64,000 nucleotides of DNA from Verrucomicrobiota bacterium (GTDB lineage Bacteria; Verrucomicrobiota; Verrucomicrobiia; Verrucomicrobiales; Verrucomicrobiaceae). Position 1 is the first letter of the stretch. Every line of letters starts with the position of its first letter. Location of the stretch: positions 186,001 to 250,000 of the forward strand of contig JANYCZ010000029.1 in the NCBI GenBank assembly GCA_025360015.1, written 5' to 3'. Made by a program: the position numbers and the translations under genes. Below are positions 43,039-51,930 of this stretch, piece after piece. Below the pieces are notes generated by a model. The model worked only from the letters and a program-made list of their open reading frames with translations, did no database searches and had not been told where the DNA came from.

Positions 43039-43224
43039 GGTGGTCCGCTGAGTGTGGAGTGGGAAGACGGTGCTGCTGAATCGGCTGCGTTTGTGAAGAA
43101 GATCGACTTCCCGCCGAGCAAGATCATTTTTGATGCGCAGTTTGCTGAGAACAGCAAGTGATGCGCTGAGCGTGATCCATTCAGAATCATCCGTCGCGGC
43201 GCGGGATCCTCCCGGGCCGTTTTC
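43039..43224 (+). repeat. repeat copy 2: isomerase 3' end fragment plus terminator
   Basis: This stretch encodes the last residues of an isomerase homologue ([11 protein letters not shown], then [17 protein letters not shown] ... AQFAENSK, stop at 43161) without a start. Relative to 42000-42143 it lacks 7 codons, and of the 41 aligned codons 13 differ, all synonymously. The non-coding spacer (GATGCGCTG... to CCGTCGCGG) is almost identical. A terminator-like stem at 43197-43223 with a T-run follows. It is a gene remnant, not a functional CDS. Confidence 0.88.
43197..43223 (+). terminator. second copy of the repeated terminator
   Basis: CGGCGCGGGATCCTCCCGGGCCG followed by TTTT is a shortened version of the isomerase terminator, belonging to repeat copy 2. 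The stem is imperfect but the right arm TCCCGGGCCG is unchanged. Confidence 0.6.
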
Positions 43225-43253
43225 GTTTGGCGTGGCAACTCGTTTTTTGCGAA

Positions 43254-43661
43254 TCAGGCGAACGGATTCACCACCGGCACGCCGCACCGGACGAAATCAT
43301 CGACATTCCGCGTGGCAACGGTGAGACCATGATACCTCGCCGTGGCAGCTATGAGGGTATCTTTGACGGGAACGGTGAAGCCCCGACGCCTCACATCGTC
43401 ACGCAGCTCCGCCCAAGCAATGGCAGTGTCGAGAGTCCAGTCGAGGCAGAGGACACAGGCACGCAGTTCGGTGAACCATTGCATCAGATCGCGTTGTTTC
43501 TTGCCGGCGTCGAGCGCGACGACGCCTTCCCAGATCTCGCCCATGACAACCGGGTCCACGACGATCTCCGCATCGTTCTCGGCCAGCCAGTCGATGACTC
43601 GTTGCTCGAAACGGGGTTTCGTCGGCTCCGAGAGCACGTTGGCATCGACGAGGAAAGTCAT
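43254..43661 (-). CDS. VapC-type PIN domain toxin
   Basis: The protein has 135 residues. PIN-domain acidic residues are present: Asp6 in FLVDANVLSE, Glu in VVMGEIWEG, Asp in PVKDTLIAATARYHGL and Asp in TRNVDDF. VapC proteins are ribonucleases that cut tRNA or rRNA; the target is unknown. Its ATG overlaps the TGA of the upstream antitoxin by 4 bp. The frame is intact, unlike the neighbouring DUF3368 toxin. Confidence 0.92.
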   Translation of the reverse strand: MTFLVDANVLSEPTKPRFEQRVIDWLAENDAEIVVDPVVMGEIWEGVVALDAGKKQRDLMQWFTELRACVLCLDWTLDTAIAWAELRDDVRRRGFTVPVKDTLIAATARYHGLTVATRNVDDFVRCGVPVVNPFA

Positions 43662-43918
43662 TCGGCAAAGAGGGCAGGCGGTGCCAGTGTAGTCAGTTCG
43701 GAGCGATCAGGCTCCGCAAGCCAGCCCTTCACCGGGCAGTCGAGCAGAACATCCACAAGTCGGCGCTTGGGCCTGGCTTCACCCTCTGCCACACGGAGTT
43801 GATAGGCCCCTTTGCCAATGCGCTCAATCTCCCAGCGCTGGCCGGGCTGGATCGCGTCGGCCTCGCGGAAGATCGCAGGAATCTCAAGGAGTCCATTGGC
43901 TGAGATGGTGGCTGTCAT
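43658..43918 (-). CDS. AbrB/SpoVT-like antitoxin of the vapC module
   Basis: The protein has 86 residues from the ATG at 43918 (MTATISANGLLEIPAIFREA). The N-terminal swapped-hairpin pattern (ISANGLLEIPAIFREADAI) fits AbrB-type antitoxin DNA-binding domains. The C-terminal portion (RRLVDVLLDCPVKGWL) would bind the toxin. The 4-bp overlap with vapC implies coupled translation; autorepression is the known mode for such modules. Confidence 0.85.
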   Translation of the reverse strand: MTATISANGLLEIPAIFREADAIQPGQRWEIERIGKGAYQLRVAEGEARPKRRLVDVLLDCPVKGWLAEPDRSELTTLAPPALFAE

Positions 43919-43978
43919 GCGGACAAAGTAAACGGCAGGCGGGCATGAGTCAAACTTGGCGACGGGGTAGGGCACGGG

Positions 43979-44006
43979 ACGGGATCGTCTCCCGGGCCGT
44001 TTTTTT
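43979..44006 (+). terminator. third copy of the repeated terminator, orphan
   Basis: CGGGATCGTCTCCCGGGCCG followed by seven T residues repeats the isomerase terminator with a shorter left arm. No plus-strand gene ends just upstream, since the VapBC pair is on the minus strand, so the terminator has no obvious owner. Confidence 0.65.
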
Positions 44007-44045
44007 CGATTGGATCACCAGGTCTGCGTGTTAGCTTCCGCAATC

Positions 44046-45998
44046 ATGGAAGGTGCTCAAAACGAATCCGAGGCGGTAGTTGTTCTTCCGGATTTCAAAC
44101 TATGCCCTCATTGCAGGTCGTCTGCATTTCGCCGACTTGATGACGACAACGGTTTTTCATCAAAAAGTGACAGCAGCTTCCTTTTTGCGTTGGCCACTTG
44201 GTTATTCATCGCATTCCTGACGCCGGTTATCACCGTTTGGCTTTGGCAGCCAACCAAAGAAATGAGCGCATCTTCACAGGTGTCAATTTTCCTGGCCATA
44301 CTGAGGCTGGCAGAAACAAGCGTGTGGATGATCAGGAATGTCGTTATATGGATCTGGCTAGCAACATTGATGTTTTTTATTTCGGAATTCGGCCGCTTTT
44401 TCGGGGCCTGTCCCTCCTGTAGGAAAGGATTTATTTTCGCACATGCCTTTAAGGCAAACTCTTTTCTGTCTCGCATTACCTTGGGGGGCTTTTCCATTGC
44501 GAACCTTCGTTTCCAACCATGGTTGGGTATTGCCTCGGCCATTACGATACGATTGATATTCGCAGGCATGAGTTTGTTTTGGTTAATTGGGCTGCTAAGT
44601 GTACCACCTGATTTTCCCAGCGCTTTAATGTCGGCTTTTTTCAGTGCCCCCCTTGGTGGCCTACTTGCAGTGAGGCTTTTTGGCGATAACGGTCGCATGA
44701 TTCTTTGGTCGGTTGTGGTCACCGCCGTAGGCTTTTTCTCCGCCAAATATTTCTCCCAAGTTGTCTTCTTGGCAGTTCCGCCAGCCGGTTTTATTGGTTA
44801 TTGGGCATTGCAGGACAACAGGTTCTCCCGCTTGAAAGGCGTCACTCATCAGGCGTTTCGAAGTGCGGGGCTTGTCACTCTCAAAAGGCTTCCACTACTG
44901 CTCATCCTGATGATCCCAGGGCTGGGCTTCAAGGCGGGGATCGACTGGTCAACCAACCATGTGCTGAATGCGGTGGAGGCAAGAGCTGCGACAATTAACA
45001 CGGTGGCAGTTCCAACCATTCAAGAGGAGAAGTATCCCTGGCATAGCCCTCTGCGCTGGCTTGGAGTGCCCAAGTACACCTTTGGTACAGCGCCTGTCTC
45101 GTTGGAGAAGCCGAAAGCAACCATCTTCTCGGTGGTGAAGTTGACTCGCACCTTGATGGTCGCCCTTGAGGTGATCAGCCTTGCGATTCTGGCCCTGCTT
45201 TTTGGCCGTGCGCTCGTTAGTATGCTTATTCGCGAACTAATTGTGCAAGGAGTGCAGTTGAACGCCTATATGCCTGCTCCCAGAAAGCCTCTTCAGCGTT
45301 CCGCTGAAACAACGACAGATGAAGAAAGCCAGGTGCGCATGGATGGCCACGCTTCCTTGGTCATCAATCCAACCTGGGGGACCAGTGTCTTTCTAAAACG
45401 AGACCTGTCACCCACCGGTGGGGTTCCATCCACTGAGATGCCGGACTCAAAAATGGCGTTTCTGGCGCGGCTGATTCACCATTGCCTCGTGATGGATCGC
45501 TATGTCCTCAAGGACACGACCATCCAGCTCGACTCTTCTGACGGGCATCGTTTTGTCCGCTGGGAACTGAAGAAAGACGAGGTGCTCTATTTCAATTTCG
45601 CTCAAGTGGCAGGCTGGACCAGCGGCATCCGCTTCGACACCGCACCCTGCCTACAAGTTGGCATGCTGGCACAGGGCAAGGTGGTCGTGCATCGCGCTTA
45701 TGGCCCTGGATCGCTCATCTTTGACCTTCACGGCGAGCCTGGAATTTGGACGCACGACAAAGGAGCGACGTTCACTCCAGATCGCCTCGTCGCCTGCCGA
45801 ATCGACGTGAAGCAGGGCGACGGTCATCCTGATTTCAAAATCATCGCTGCCGGAGGCCTGCTGAATTCATTCATTGGCACCATCTCACAAGAGGCCAGCA
45901 TTGGTGCCGCTTTGCTCCTTGATCCCAAAGGCCGCCGTGCCTCTTACACCCATCCTGTTTTTGATTTGATTCGACAGACCTACACAATCTTTGGCTGA
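44046..45998 (+). CDS. polytopic membrane protein with zinc-ribbon-like N-terminus
   Basis: The protein has 650 residues from the ATG at 44046 (MEGAQNESEAVVV). Two CxxC pairs (CPHC near 21, CPSC near 125) may form a zinc ribbon. At least seven hydrophobic segments lie between about 50 and 400. The C-terminal ~200 residues are soluble, strand-rich and contain AYGPGSLIFDLHGEPG and FTPDRLVACRID, which faintly resembles AIM24-family proteins; this is uncertain. It is followed after 9 bp by a small hypothetical gene in the same operon. It lies at the edge of the toxin-antitoxin patch. Confidence 0.7.
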   Translation: MEGAQNESEAVVVLPDFKLCPHCRSSAFRRLDDDNGFSSKSDSSFLFALATWLFIAFLTPVITVWLWQPTKEMSASSQVSIFLAILRLAETSVWMIRNVVIWIWLATLMFFISEFGRFFGACPSCRKGFIFAHAFKANSFLSRITLGGFSIANLRFQPWLGIASAITIRLIFAGMSLFWLIGLLSVPPDFPSALMSAFFSAPLGGLLAVRLFGDNGRMILWSVVVTAVGFFSAKYFSQVVFLAVPPAGFIGYWALQDNRFSRLKGVTHQAFRSAGLVTLKRLPLLLILMIPGLGFKAGIDWSTNHVLNAVEARAATINTVAVPTIQEEKYPWHSPLRWLGVPKYTFGTAPVSLEKPKATIFSVVKLTRTLMVALEVISLAILALLFGRALVSMLIRELIVQGVQLNAYMPAPRKPLQRSAETTTDEESQVRMDGHASLVINPTWGTSVFLKRDLSPTGGVPSTEMPDSKMAFLARLIHHCLVMDRYVLKDTTIQLDSSDGHRFVRWELKKDEVLYFNFAQVAGWTSGIRFDTAPCLQVGMLAQGKVVVHRAYGPGSLIFDLHGEPGIWTHDKGATFTPDRLVACRIDVKQGDGHPDFKIIAAGGLLNSFIGTISQEASIGAALLLDPKGRRASYTHPVFDLIRQTYTIFG

Positions 45999-46007
45999 AG
46001 ATATTCT

Positions 46008-46277
46008 ATGAGCGAAGAACACAAATACGTGACCGCATGGGCGGAGTGGCATCTAACGCCGACCGGGTGGGTATGTGGAACCTCAAAAGACGAGGATGAA
46101 ATACGATATGAGAAACCTACCCCTGAAAATCGTGTGCTGACCTTATACCATGGACATTCTGGTTCCGAGATGCGTGGGAAACCCACCAAAACAAGGACCG
46201 TTTGGCAGACCGATGATTTGATTCATTTGGAAAATCTCAAAGAACAATTCGGCTCTCGGCCAACCTCGTTTTGGTGA
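46008..46277 (+). CDS. small hypothetical protein
   Basis: An 89-residue soluble protein (MSEEHKYVTAWAEWHLTPTG), rich in Trp, Thr and charged residues. It begins 9 bp after the membrane protein gene, which suggests a common transcript. No family is recognised. It is convergent with the ceramidase-like gene (7-bp gap). Confidence 0.65.
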   Translation: MSEEHKYVTAWAEWHLTPTGWVCGTSKDEDEIRYEKPTPENRVLTLYHGHSGSEMRGKPTKTRTVWQTDDLIHLENLKEQFGSRPTSFW

Positions 46278-46284
46278 TCAACAA

Positions 46285-47637
46285 TTACTTCACTGACTTC
46301 CGCAGTTCCATCACGGTGCTGACAATGTTCTCCTCGGTCTTGTCGCTCCAGCGCGTGGGATGCGTGCCGTAGATCATGGCACCGCCAGCTTCGTAGCCGC
46401 CTTCCTGCCAGATGCGGAGGCTGGGGATGTAGGCCATGACGTCGTTGGTGTAGCCGCTGATCCAGACGATGGGATCTTTAAGGTCCTGTTTGAGGCGGAG
46501 TGAGTAATCAACGACGACCTCACCGCCGAGGGTGACCCAGGTGAGGTCGTTGCCGAGACGGAGGACTTGCACGGGGTAGGGATAGGTGGTGGGCAGCTGG
46601 CCTTCCTCGGCGATGCGCTGCAAGATGCGTGTGCCATGCGTGGCGAGATATTTGTTCGTGGATTTTTGCTCTTCGAGAAGCTGCTCCTGGGTCGGCAGCT
46701 TGTCATAGGCAAGTGGGATCTCGCGATACGCGGCGCGAATGTTTCCTTTGAGGCGTTGCATGTGGGTTTCCAGTGCGGCCTGCACGGAGGTGGCGAGCGA
46801 TTGACCGTGCTTTTGCGCGACTTCCATCGTCTTGCGCGGGTAGGGGTTTTGATCGCCGCTGCAACCGTTGGCAAACATCGCCACGGCATCGGGGTGGGCT
46901 TTTTCGATCTCCTGCTGCGCATAGCCCGCGTAGTCGCCGCTGAATTTCTGGTGGCCCAACGTGGTGCAGTGGCAGGCGTAGCCAAAGATGATTGCGATGT
47001 CTTTGCCATCGGCGGTACTGGCTTTCAATACGGGTACAGTTTGATCCACGGGGCCGTTCGGATTCGGGAAATTGCTCCAACCGCCCTTGCCATCGGGTGT
47101 GCGGCGGTTCATCGAGACACCGCAGCGGGCGGTGCTGTAATCGAGATTTGCGGCTACTGATTTTTGGATGGCTTCGCCGATGAGGCGCACGAGGGTGTCT
47201 TCAAGTTTGGTCGTGTATTCGGCTGCTTCTTTTTCACGCAGGGCCAGATCATCCGCGCCATGCAGTTTGCTCGTGCGCAGTTCGGGGCCGCTGTGGGTGT
47301 GCGAGGCGTTGATGGCGAGATTTGCTGGGTCGATGCCGTGCTCTTTCTTCACTCGTTCAGCAACGGCGAGGCGCAGGTTTCTGGGCACGCCGATGAGGTC
47401 CATGGTGATGAGAGCGAAGCGTCCGCCTGCTTGATCCGTGAGCACGAAGGCTTTGGCGAACAGATCCAGCTCGACGCCTTCGGAGGGTTTGGTGCGTCCT
47501 GCATAACCTGCCATCCACATGGCATTTTCCGGGGTGATCTTGGCAGATGCAGCACCCGCTTTCCAAGCGGGCGGTTCGCTCACGGGAGCAGCGGCGATGG
47601 CGAAAACAGCGAGGAGGAGCGGCAGCCAGAGTTTCAT
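46285..47637 (-). CDS. neutral/alkaline non-lysosomal ceramidase-like protein
   Basis: The protein has 450 residues from the ATG at 47637 with signal peptide MKLWLPLLLAVFAIAAAPVS. It matches the ceramidase N-terminal domain family: GAASAKITPENAMWMAGYAGR, TMDLIGVPRNL, NASHTHSGPELR (zinc-ligand histidines), YACHCTTLGHQKFSGDYAGYAQQ and FANGCSGDQNPYPR. Many Verrucomicrobia carry exported members of unknown substrate; ceramide hydrolysis is not assured. Confidence 0.88.
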   Translation of the reverse strand: MKLWLPLLLAVFAIAAAPVSEPPAWKAGAASAKITPENAMWMAGYAGRTKPSEGVELDLFAKAFVLTDQAGGRFALITMDLIGVPRNLRLAVAERVKKEHGIDPANLAINASHTHSGPELRTSKLHGADDLALREKEAAEYTTKLEDTLVRLIGEAIQKSVAANLDYSTARCGVSMNRRTPDGKGGWSNFPNPNGPVDQTVPVLKASTADGKDIAIIFGYACHCTTLGHQKFSGDYAGYAQQEIEKAHPDAVAMFANGCSGDQNPYPRKTMEVAQKHGQSLATSVQAALETHMQRLKGNIRAAYREIPLAYDKLPTQEQLLEEQKSTNKYLATHGTRILQRIAEEGQLPTTYPYPVQVLRLGNDLTWVTLGGEVVVDYSLRLKQDLKDPIVWISGYTNDVMAYIPSLRIWQEGGYEAGGAMIYGTHPTRWSDKTEENIVSTVMELRKSVK

Positions 47638-47850
47638 GACGACTACCAAAGCCGCGAGGTGACCACTTCTTTAAGGCTGCGCGTAAATAGCCGGAATGAT
47701 GCGCATTTTCGACATGGATGAGCACTGTCAAGCCATGCCTCAGACAAAAGTTTTTCACAGGTCATCTTGAATGGTTGCCGCCCGTGTTCGTCTCGCTAAC
47801 TCCACCCATCCCAACCGGATTTCTATCCTTCACTTTTCACTTTCCCAACC

Positions 47851-50217
47851 ATGTCTGCTGCCAACGAACTCAACATCAATGTCACCCACGTCGAACGTGT
47901 CGCCAAGGAGCTGGGCCTGCGGGCCATCCAGGTCGGCGCGACGGCCAAACTGTTTGCGGATGGCGGCACGGTGCCGTTCATCGCCCGATACCGAAAAGAG
48001 GCCACGGGGTCTCTGGATGAAGTGCAGATCCAGAACATCCAGGAGCGCATGACGCAGCTGGTGGCACTGGATGACCGCCGCACGGCTATCGTGAAATCAT
48101 TGGAGGAGCGCAAGCTGATGACGGACGTTTTGCGTGGGAAGATCGAGAAGGCGGAGACGCTGAATGCGCTGGAGGACATCTTTGCGCCGTTCCGTCCGAA
48201 GCGTCGCACGCGCGCCACGATCGCGAAGGAAAAAGGCCTGGAGCCGCTGGCGGATTTTATTGAGGCCAATCTGATGACGCATGGGGTGGACCTCACGAGC
48301 GAAGTGGCGAAGTTTGTGAACCCGGACCACGAAAATGAAGAGCTGCGCGTCAAGGATGCTGCGGATGCGCTGAGTGGTGCGCGCGACATCATCGCAGAGC
48401 GCATCAGCGATCATGCGGATGCGCGTGCGACGTTGCGTAAATTCTTCGCGGAGCAGTCCACGGTTGTTTCCAAGGTCATGTTTGGCAAAGAAAAGAACGA
48501 AGAGGCGCAGAAGTTCCGCGATTATTTCGACTGGAGCGAGCCGCTGAAAGCCATCCCCTCACACCGTATGCTCGCCATTCGGCGTGGGGAAAAAGAGGGC
48601 TTCCTGCTCATGCGCATCCAGCCTGGGGAAGACACGGCGATCAAGATGCTCGAAAACCTCTTCGTCAAAGGCGGCAATCTCTGCTCGGATCAGATGAAGC
48701 TGGCCTGTGCGGACAGCTACAAGCGTTTGATGAGCTCCAGCATGGAGACTGAGGCGCGGCTTGAGTCGAAGAAGAAGGCGGACACAGAAGCGGTGCGCGT
48801 GTTTGCTGACAACCTGCGTGAGCTGCTGCTGGCAGCACCGCTGGGACAGAAGCGCGTGCTCGGCATTGACCCCGGCTTCCGCACCGGGTGCAAAGTGGTC
48901 GTGCTGGATGCGCAGGGGCAGTTGCTTTACAACGATGTGATTTACCTGCTCGGCGAGGGCAGTGGTTTGCTGCATGCAAAAAATCTGCTGCTCAATCTTG
49001 TCGATCGTTACAAGATCCAGGCCATCGCGATTGGCAATGGCACCGCCGGTCGTGAGACGGAGATGTTTGTGAAGAAGATCGGTGTGCCGGCTTCGATTCC
49101 GGTGATCATGGTGAACGAGAGCGGTGCCTCCATTTACAGCGCCAGCGAAGCCGCGCGTGAAGAGTTCCCGGATCAGGATCTCACGGTGCGTGGCTCGGTT
49201 TCCATCGCACGGCGTTTGATGGACCCGCTGGCGGAGCTGGTGAAGCTGGATCCGAAGTCCATTGGTGTCGGTCAGTATCAGCACGATGTGGATCAGAACC
49301 AGCTCAAGACGAGTCTTGATCAGGTGGTGATCAGCGCGGTGAACGGCGTGGGTGTGGAGCTGAACACGGCGAGCAAGCAGCTGCTCAGCTACGTGTCCGG
49401 GCTGAACAGCACCCACGCGTTGAACATCGTGGCGTTCCGCAATGAGAACGGCCCGTTCAAGAGCCGCAAGGATCTCATGAAGGTGCCAAGGCTCGGCGAC
49501 AAGGCCTTTGAGCAGGCGGCGGGCTTCCTGCGCATTCGCGATGCGTTACATCCGCTCGATTCGAGTGCGGTGCATCCAGAGCGCTATGCGCTGGTGGAGA
49601 AGATGGCGGCAGAGATTGGCTGCACGGTACCGGAACTCATGCAGCGGGCTGACTTGCGCCAGAAGATCGATTTGAAGAAGTATGTGAGCGAGAACGTGGG
49701 CCTGCCGACGCTGCAGGACATCATGAATGAACTTGCGAAGCCAGGGCGTGACCCGCGCAAGCAGTTCGAGGTCTTCAGTTTTGCGGAAGGCGTGAGCGAC
49801 ATGAAGGATCTTACGGTCGGCATGAAGCTGCCGGGCATCGTGACGAACGTGACGGCCTTTGGCGCCTTTGTGGACATCGGCGTGCATCAGGATGGCCTGG
49901 TGCATGTGAGCCAGCTCAGTGACACATTTGTGCGGGATGCCGCAGAAGTCGTGAAGGTGGCGCAGCGTGTGCAGGTGACGGTGACGGAAGTGGACATTCC
50001 ACGCAAGCGCATCGCGCTGAGCATGAAGTCGAAGCCTGATTTTGAGAAGAAGGTGGGCGCTGCGGGGCCACGCCCGGCAGGTGGGCCAGCCGGTGGACAG
50101 CGCAGCTTTTCCAGCGGCGGTGGTGGCCAGCGCAGCCCAGGCGGCGGCATGGGCAATCCTTTTGGAGGCGGTGGTGGCGACTGGTTCACTGCGGCGGCAC
50201 AAAAGGGAAAAAAATAA
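47851..50217 (+). CDS. tex: Tex-family S1 RNA-binding transcription accessory protein
   Basis: The 788-residue protein has the full Tex layout: an N-terminal helical domain (FIARYRKEATGSLDEVQIQ), a YqgF/RNase H-like domain (RVLGIDPGFRTGCKVVVLD), a helix-hairpin-helix part (GLNSTHALNIVAFRNENGPF) and a C-terminal S1 domain (GIVTNVTAFGAFVDIGVHQDGLVHVSQLSD). A Gly/Arg/Pro-rich tail (GGPAGGQRSFSSGGGGQR) extends beyond the usual end. Tex binds RNA and influences transcription and translation. It is followed 12 bp later by the DUF1186/SEC-C gene. Confidence 0.95.
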   Translation: MSAANELNINVTHVERVAKELGLRAIQVGATAKLFADGGTVPFIARYRKEATGSLDEVQIQNIQERMTQLVALDDRRTAIVKSLEERKLMTDVLRGKIEKAETLNALEDIFAPFRPKRRTRATIAKEKGLEPLADFIEANLMTHGVDLTSEVAKFVNPDHENEELRVKDAADALSGARDIIAERISDHADARATLRKFFAEQSTVVSKVMFGKEKNEEAQKFRDYFDWSEPLKAIPSHRMLAIRRGEKEGFLLMRIQPGEDTAIKMLENLFVKGGNLCSDQMKLACADSYKRLMSSSMETEARLESKKKADTEAVRVFADNLRELLLAAPLGQKRVLGIDPGFRTGCKVVVLDAQGQLLYNDVIYLLGEGSGLLHAKNLLLNLVDRYKIQAIAIGNGTAGRETEMFVKKIGVPASIPVIMVNESGASIYSASEAAREEFPDQDLTVRGSVSIARRLMDPLAELVKLDPKSIGVGQYQHDVDQNQLKTSLDQVVISAVNGVGVELNTASKQLLSYVSGLNSTHALNIVAFRNENGPFKSRKDLMKVPRLGDKAFEQAAGFLRIRDALHPLDSSAVHPERYALVEKMAAEIGCTVPELMQRADLRQKIDLKKYVSENVGLPTLQDIMNELAKPGRDPRKQFEVFSFAEGVSDMKDLTVGMKLPGIVTNVTAFGAFVDIGVHQDGLVHVSQLSDTFVRDAAEVVKVAQRVQVTVTEVDIPRKRIALSMKSKPDFEKKVGAAGPRPAGGPAGGQRSFSSGGGGQRSPGGGMGNPFGGGGGDWFTAAAQKGKK

Positions 50218-50229
50218 CAAAGACAGCGC

Positions 50230-51198
50230 ATGAGCGAGCAGCATAATCCCTTGGATATCGGAGCCGATGAAATTTTGGCGATGATTTTATCCGTGCCAGA
50301 GCATGAAAAACCGTTCGCGCTGCTCGGGCTGATTGAGCAGCGGCGCGAAGAATTGATCCCGCTGTTTCAGCGCGAGACAGACAGGGCTTTTGAACTGTCA
50401 AAAAGAGGAGAGCTGCAGGACAAGGGCGACTGGAAGGTGCCCGGGTTTGGGCTGGCATTTCTGAGCGAATGGAGGGTGCCTGGTACGCATCAACGGCTGC
50501 TGGAGGTGCTGAAGCTGAATGATGACGACCGTGACTGGCTGATTGCAGATGCCTTGACCGAGGACTGGCCGCGGCTGCTTGCGACAACCTTCGAAGGTGA
50601 TCTCCAGCCGATCACGCAGGTGGTGCTGGACCAGAGTCTGTACGAGTTTGCCCGGGCGATAGCTGTGGAAGCGGTGGCGGCACTGGCGCATCACGGCGTC
50701 CTGGCGAGGGAGGAGTCGGATGCATGGTTTGCCTCCTTGTTTGAGCAGGTGGAGCGAGAGCCTTGTTATGTGTGGGACAAAGTGGTGTGTGCTGTGGCTG
50801 ACTTGAGGATGATCAGGCTGCTTCCCGAAATCCGCCGGGCATACAAGGACCATCTGTGCGACGGTTTTGGCTGTGAGCCGCTTAGTGATCTGGAAAAAGT
50901 CATCGTTGGTGAGAACCCTTGGGAGAGAATCGGGATGACCCGCAGGGTTGATTATCCCGAGCCGGAGGTGGATGCGCGGAAGATGATCTGCGACTGGCCG
51001 CATTTTCATCCGCCAATGTCGCCCGCCTCCGCCCCAGACCGCGGGGAGGGTGGTGGCGAAGAAGACTGGCCTTTGATAAAGCGTTATGTTGAAATGGAAG
51101 CTCTGGCACCTCCGCAGGCCAAGCCCAAAATAGGACGCAATGAACCCTGCCCCTGCGGCAGCGGCAAGAAGTTCAAAAAATGCTGTGGCGGACTCTGA
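50230..51198 (+). CDS. DUF1186-like protein with C-terminal SEC-C motif
   Basis: This 322-residue cytoplasmic protein has a helical body ([40 protein letters not shown]) that resembles DUF1186 proteins, which are built from HEAT-like helices. It ends in a classic zinc-binding SEC-C motif ([19 protein letters not shown]). SEC-C ends occur on SecA and on many proteins that associate with the translocon or ribosome. It is 12 bp downstream of tex and probably co-transcribed. Confidence 0.85.
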   Translation: MSEQHNPLDIGADEILAMILSVPEHEKPFALLGLIEQRREELIPLFQRETDRAFELSKRGELQDKGDWKVPGFGLAFLSEWRVPGTHQRLLEVLKLNDDDRDWLIADALTEDWPRLLATTFEGDLQPITQVVLDQSLYEFARAIAVEAVAALAHHGVLAREESDAWFASLFEQVEREPCYVWDKVVCAVADLRMIRLLPEIRRAYKDHLCDGFGCEPLSDLEKVIVGENPWERIGMTRRVDYPEPEVDARKMICDWPHFHPPMSPASAPDRGEGGGEEDWPLIKRYVEMEALAPPQAKPKIGRNEPCPCGSGKKFKKCCGGL

Positions 51199-51268
51199 AC
51201 TGCCGCTGCCGCTTGTCTGAAGTGAATCTTGCTAATCCGCGTTCTTGTTTGTACTCTGAGGTTCGTCC

Positions 51269-51838
51269 ATGAAACAAACTCTTCTCCTCGCACTGGCTCT
51301 GCCACTGCTGCTCACACAATGTGCTGACACTTACGGTCCGAATGGCGGTGATCCGTATGCAAATCCATACCGCCAGGACATGCGGGATCAAGGCGCGCAG
51401 ATGAACGCCATGGCGTTTGAGCGTGGTCAGCAGGACGGGCAGGAGGATGCATTGCGAGGCCAGACCGAGAACTATCAGCGTCATTCATCCCACTTTGACC
51501 GCAACACCGCGATGGCCTATCGCGATGCTTACAACCACCGTTACAGCGAGACGATCAACAGCCGCAGTGAAGCCGGCGGCTATCCCACTCAGGCAACACC
51601 GCTGCACCAGCCGCATCCAACGGCGGTGCAGCAACCGGGGCGTGATCCCGTTTACAATCAAGGTTACGACTACGGTCTGCGTGATCGCACTGGCGGGCGT
51701 GTGGCTGACCCGGCGGGGCATGTCGGGCGCTATGATCCGCGCTATCGCTCCAGCTTTGAACGCGGTTACTACGACGCTTACCATTCAAGCTCCTCCGGGA
51801 ACATCCCAGTCGCTGGTGCGAGCTCGTGGTTCCGCTGA
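51269..51838 (+). CDS. lipoprotein with Tyr/His/Asn-rich body
   Basis: The 189-residue protein has lipoprotein signal MKQTLLLALALPLLLTQC (Cys 18). The mature part is rich in Gln, Arg, Tyr, His and Ser with repeats such as ERGQQDGQEDALRGQ and NQGYDYGLRDRTGGR. No fold is recognised; envelope location follows from the lipobox. Confidence 0.8.
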   Translation: MKQTLLLALALPLLLTQCADTYGPNGGDPYANPYRQDMRDQGAQMNAMAFERGQQDGQEDALRGQTENYQRHSSHFDRNTAMAYRDAYNHRYSETINSRSEAGGYPTQATPLHQPHPTAVQQPGRDPVYNQGYDYGLRDRTGGRVADPAGHVGRYDPRYRSSFERGYYDAYHSSSSGNIPVAGASSWFR

Positions 51839-51864
51839 GTGCCGGCCCGGTGGCGGTTCAGCAC

Positions 51865-51896
51865 AAAAAACACCGTCACGGCAGGCCATGACGGTG
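51865..51896 (-). terminator. rho-independent terminator (minus strand)
   Basis: The 8-bp stem CACCGTCA / TGACGGTG with a 10-base loop is followed on the minus strand by six T residues. It terminates the Lys/Ala-rich protein gene at 51931. Confidence 0.8.
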
Positions 51897-51930
51897 GTCT
51901 TGAATTTGAAATGGCCGTTGGGCCAAGTCC

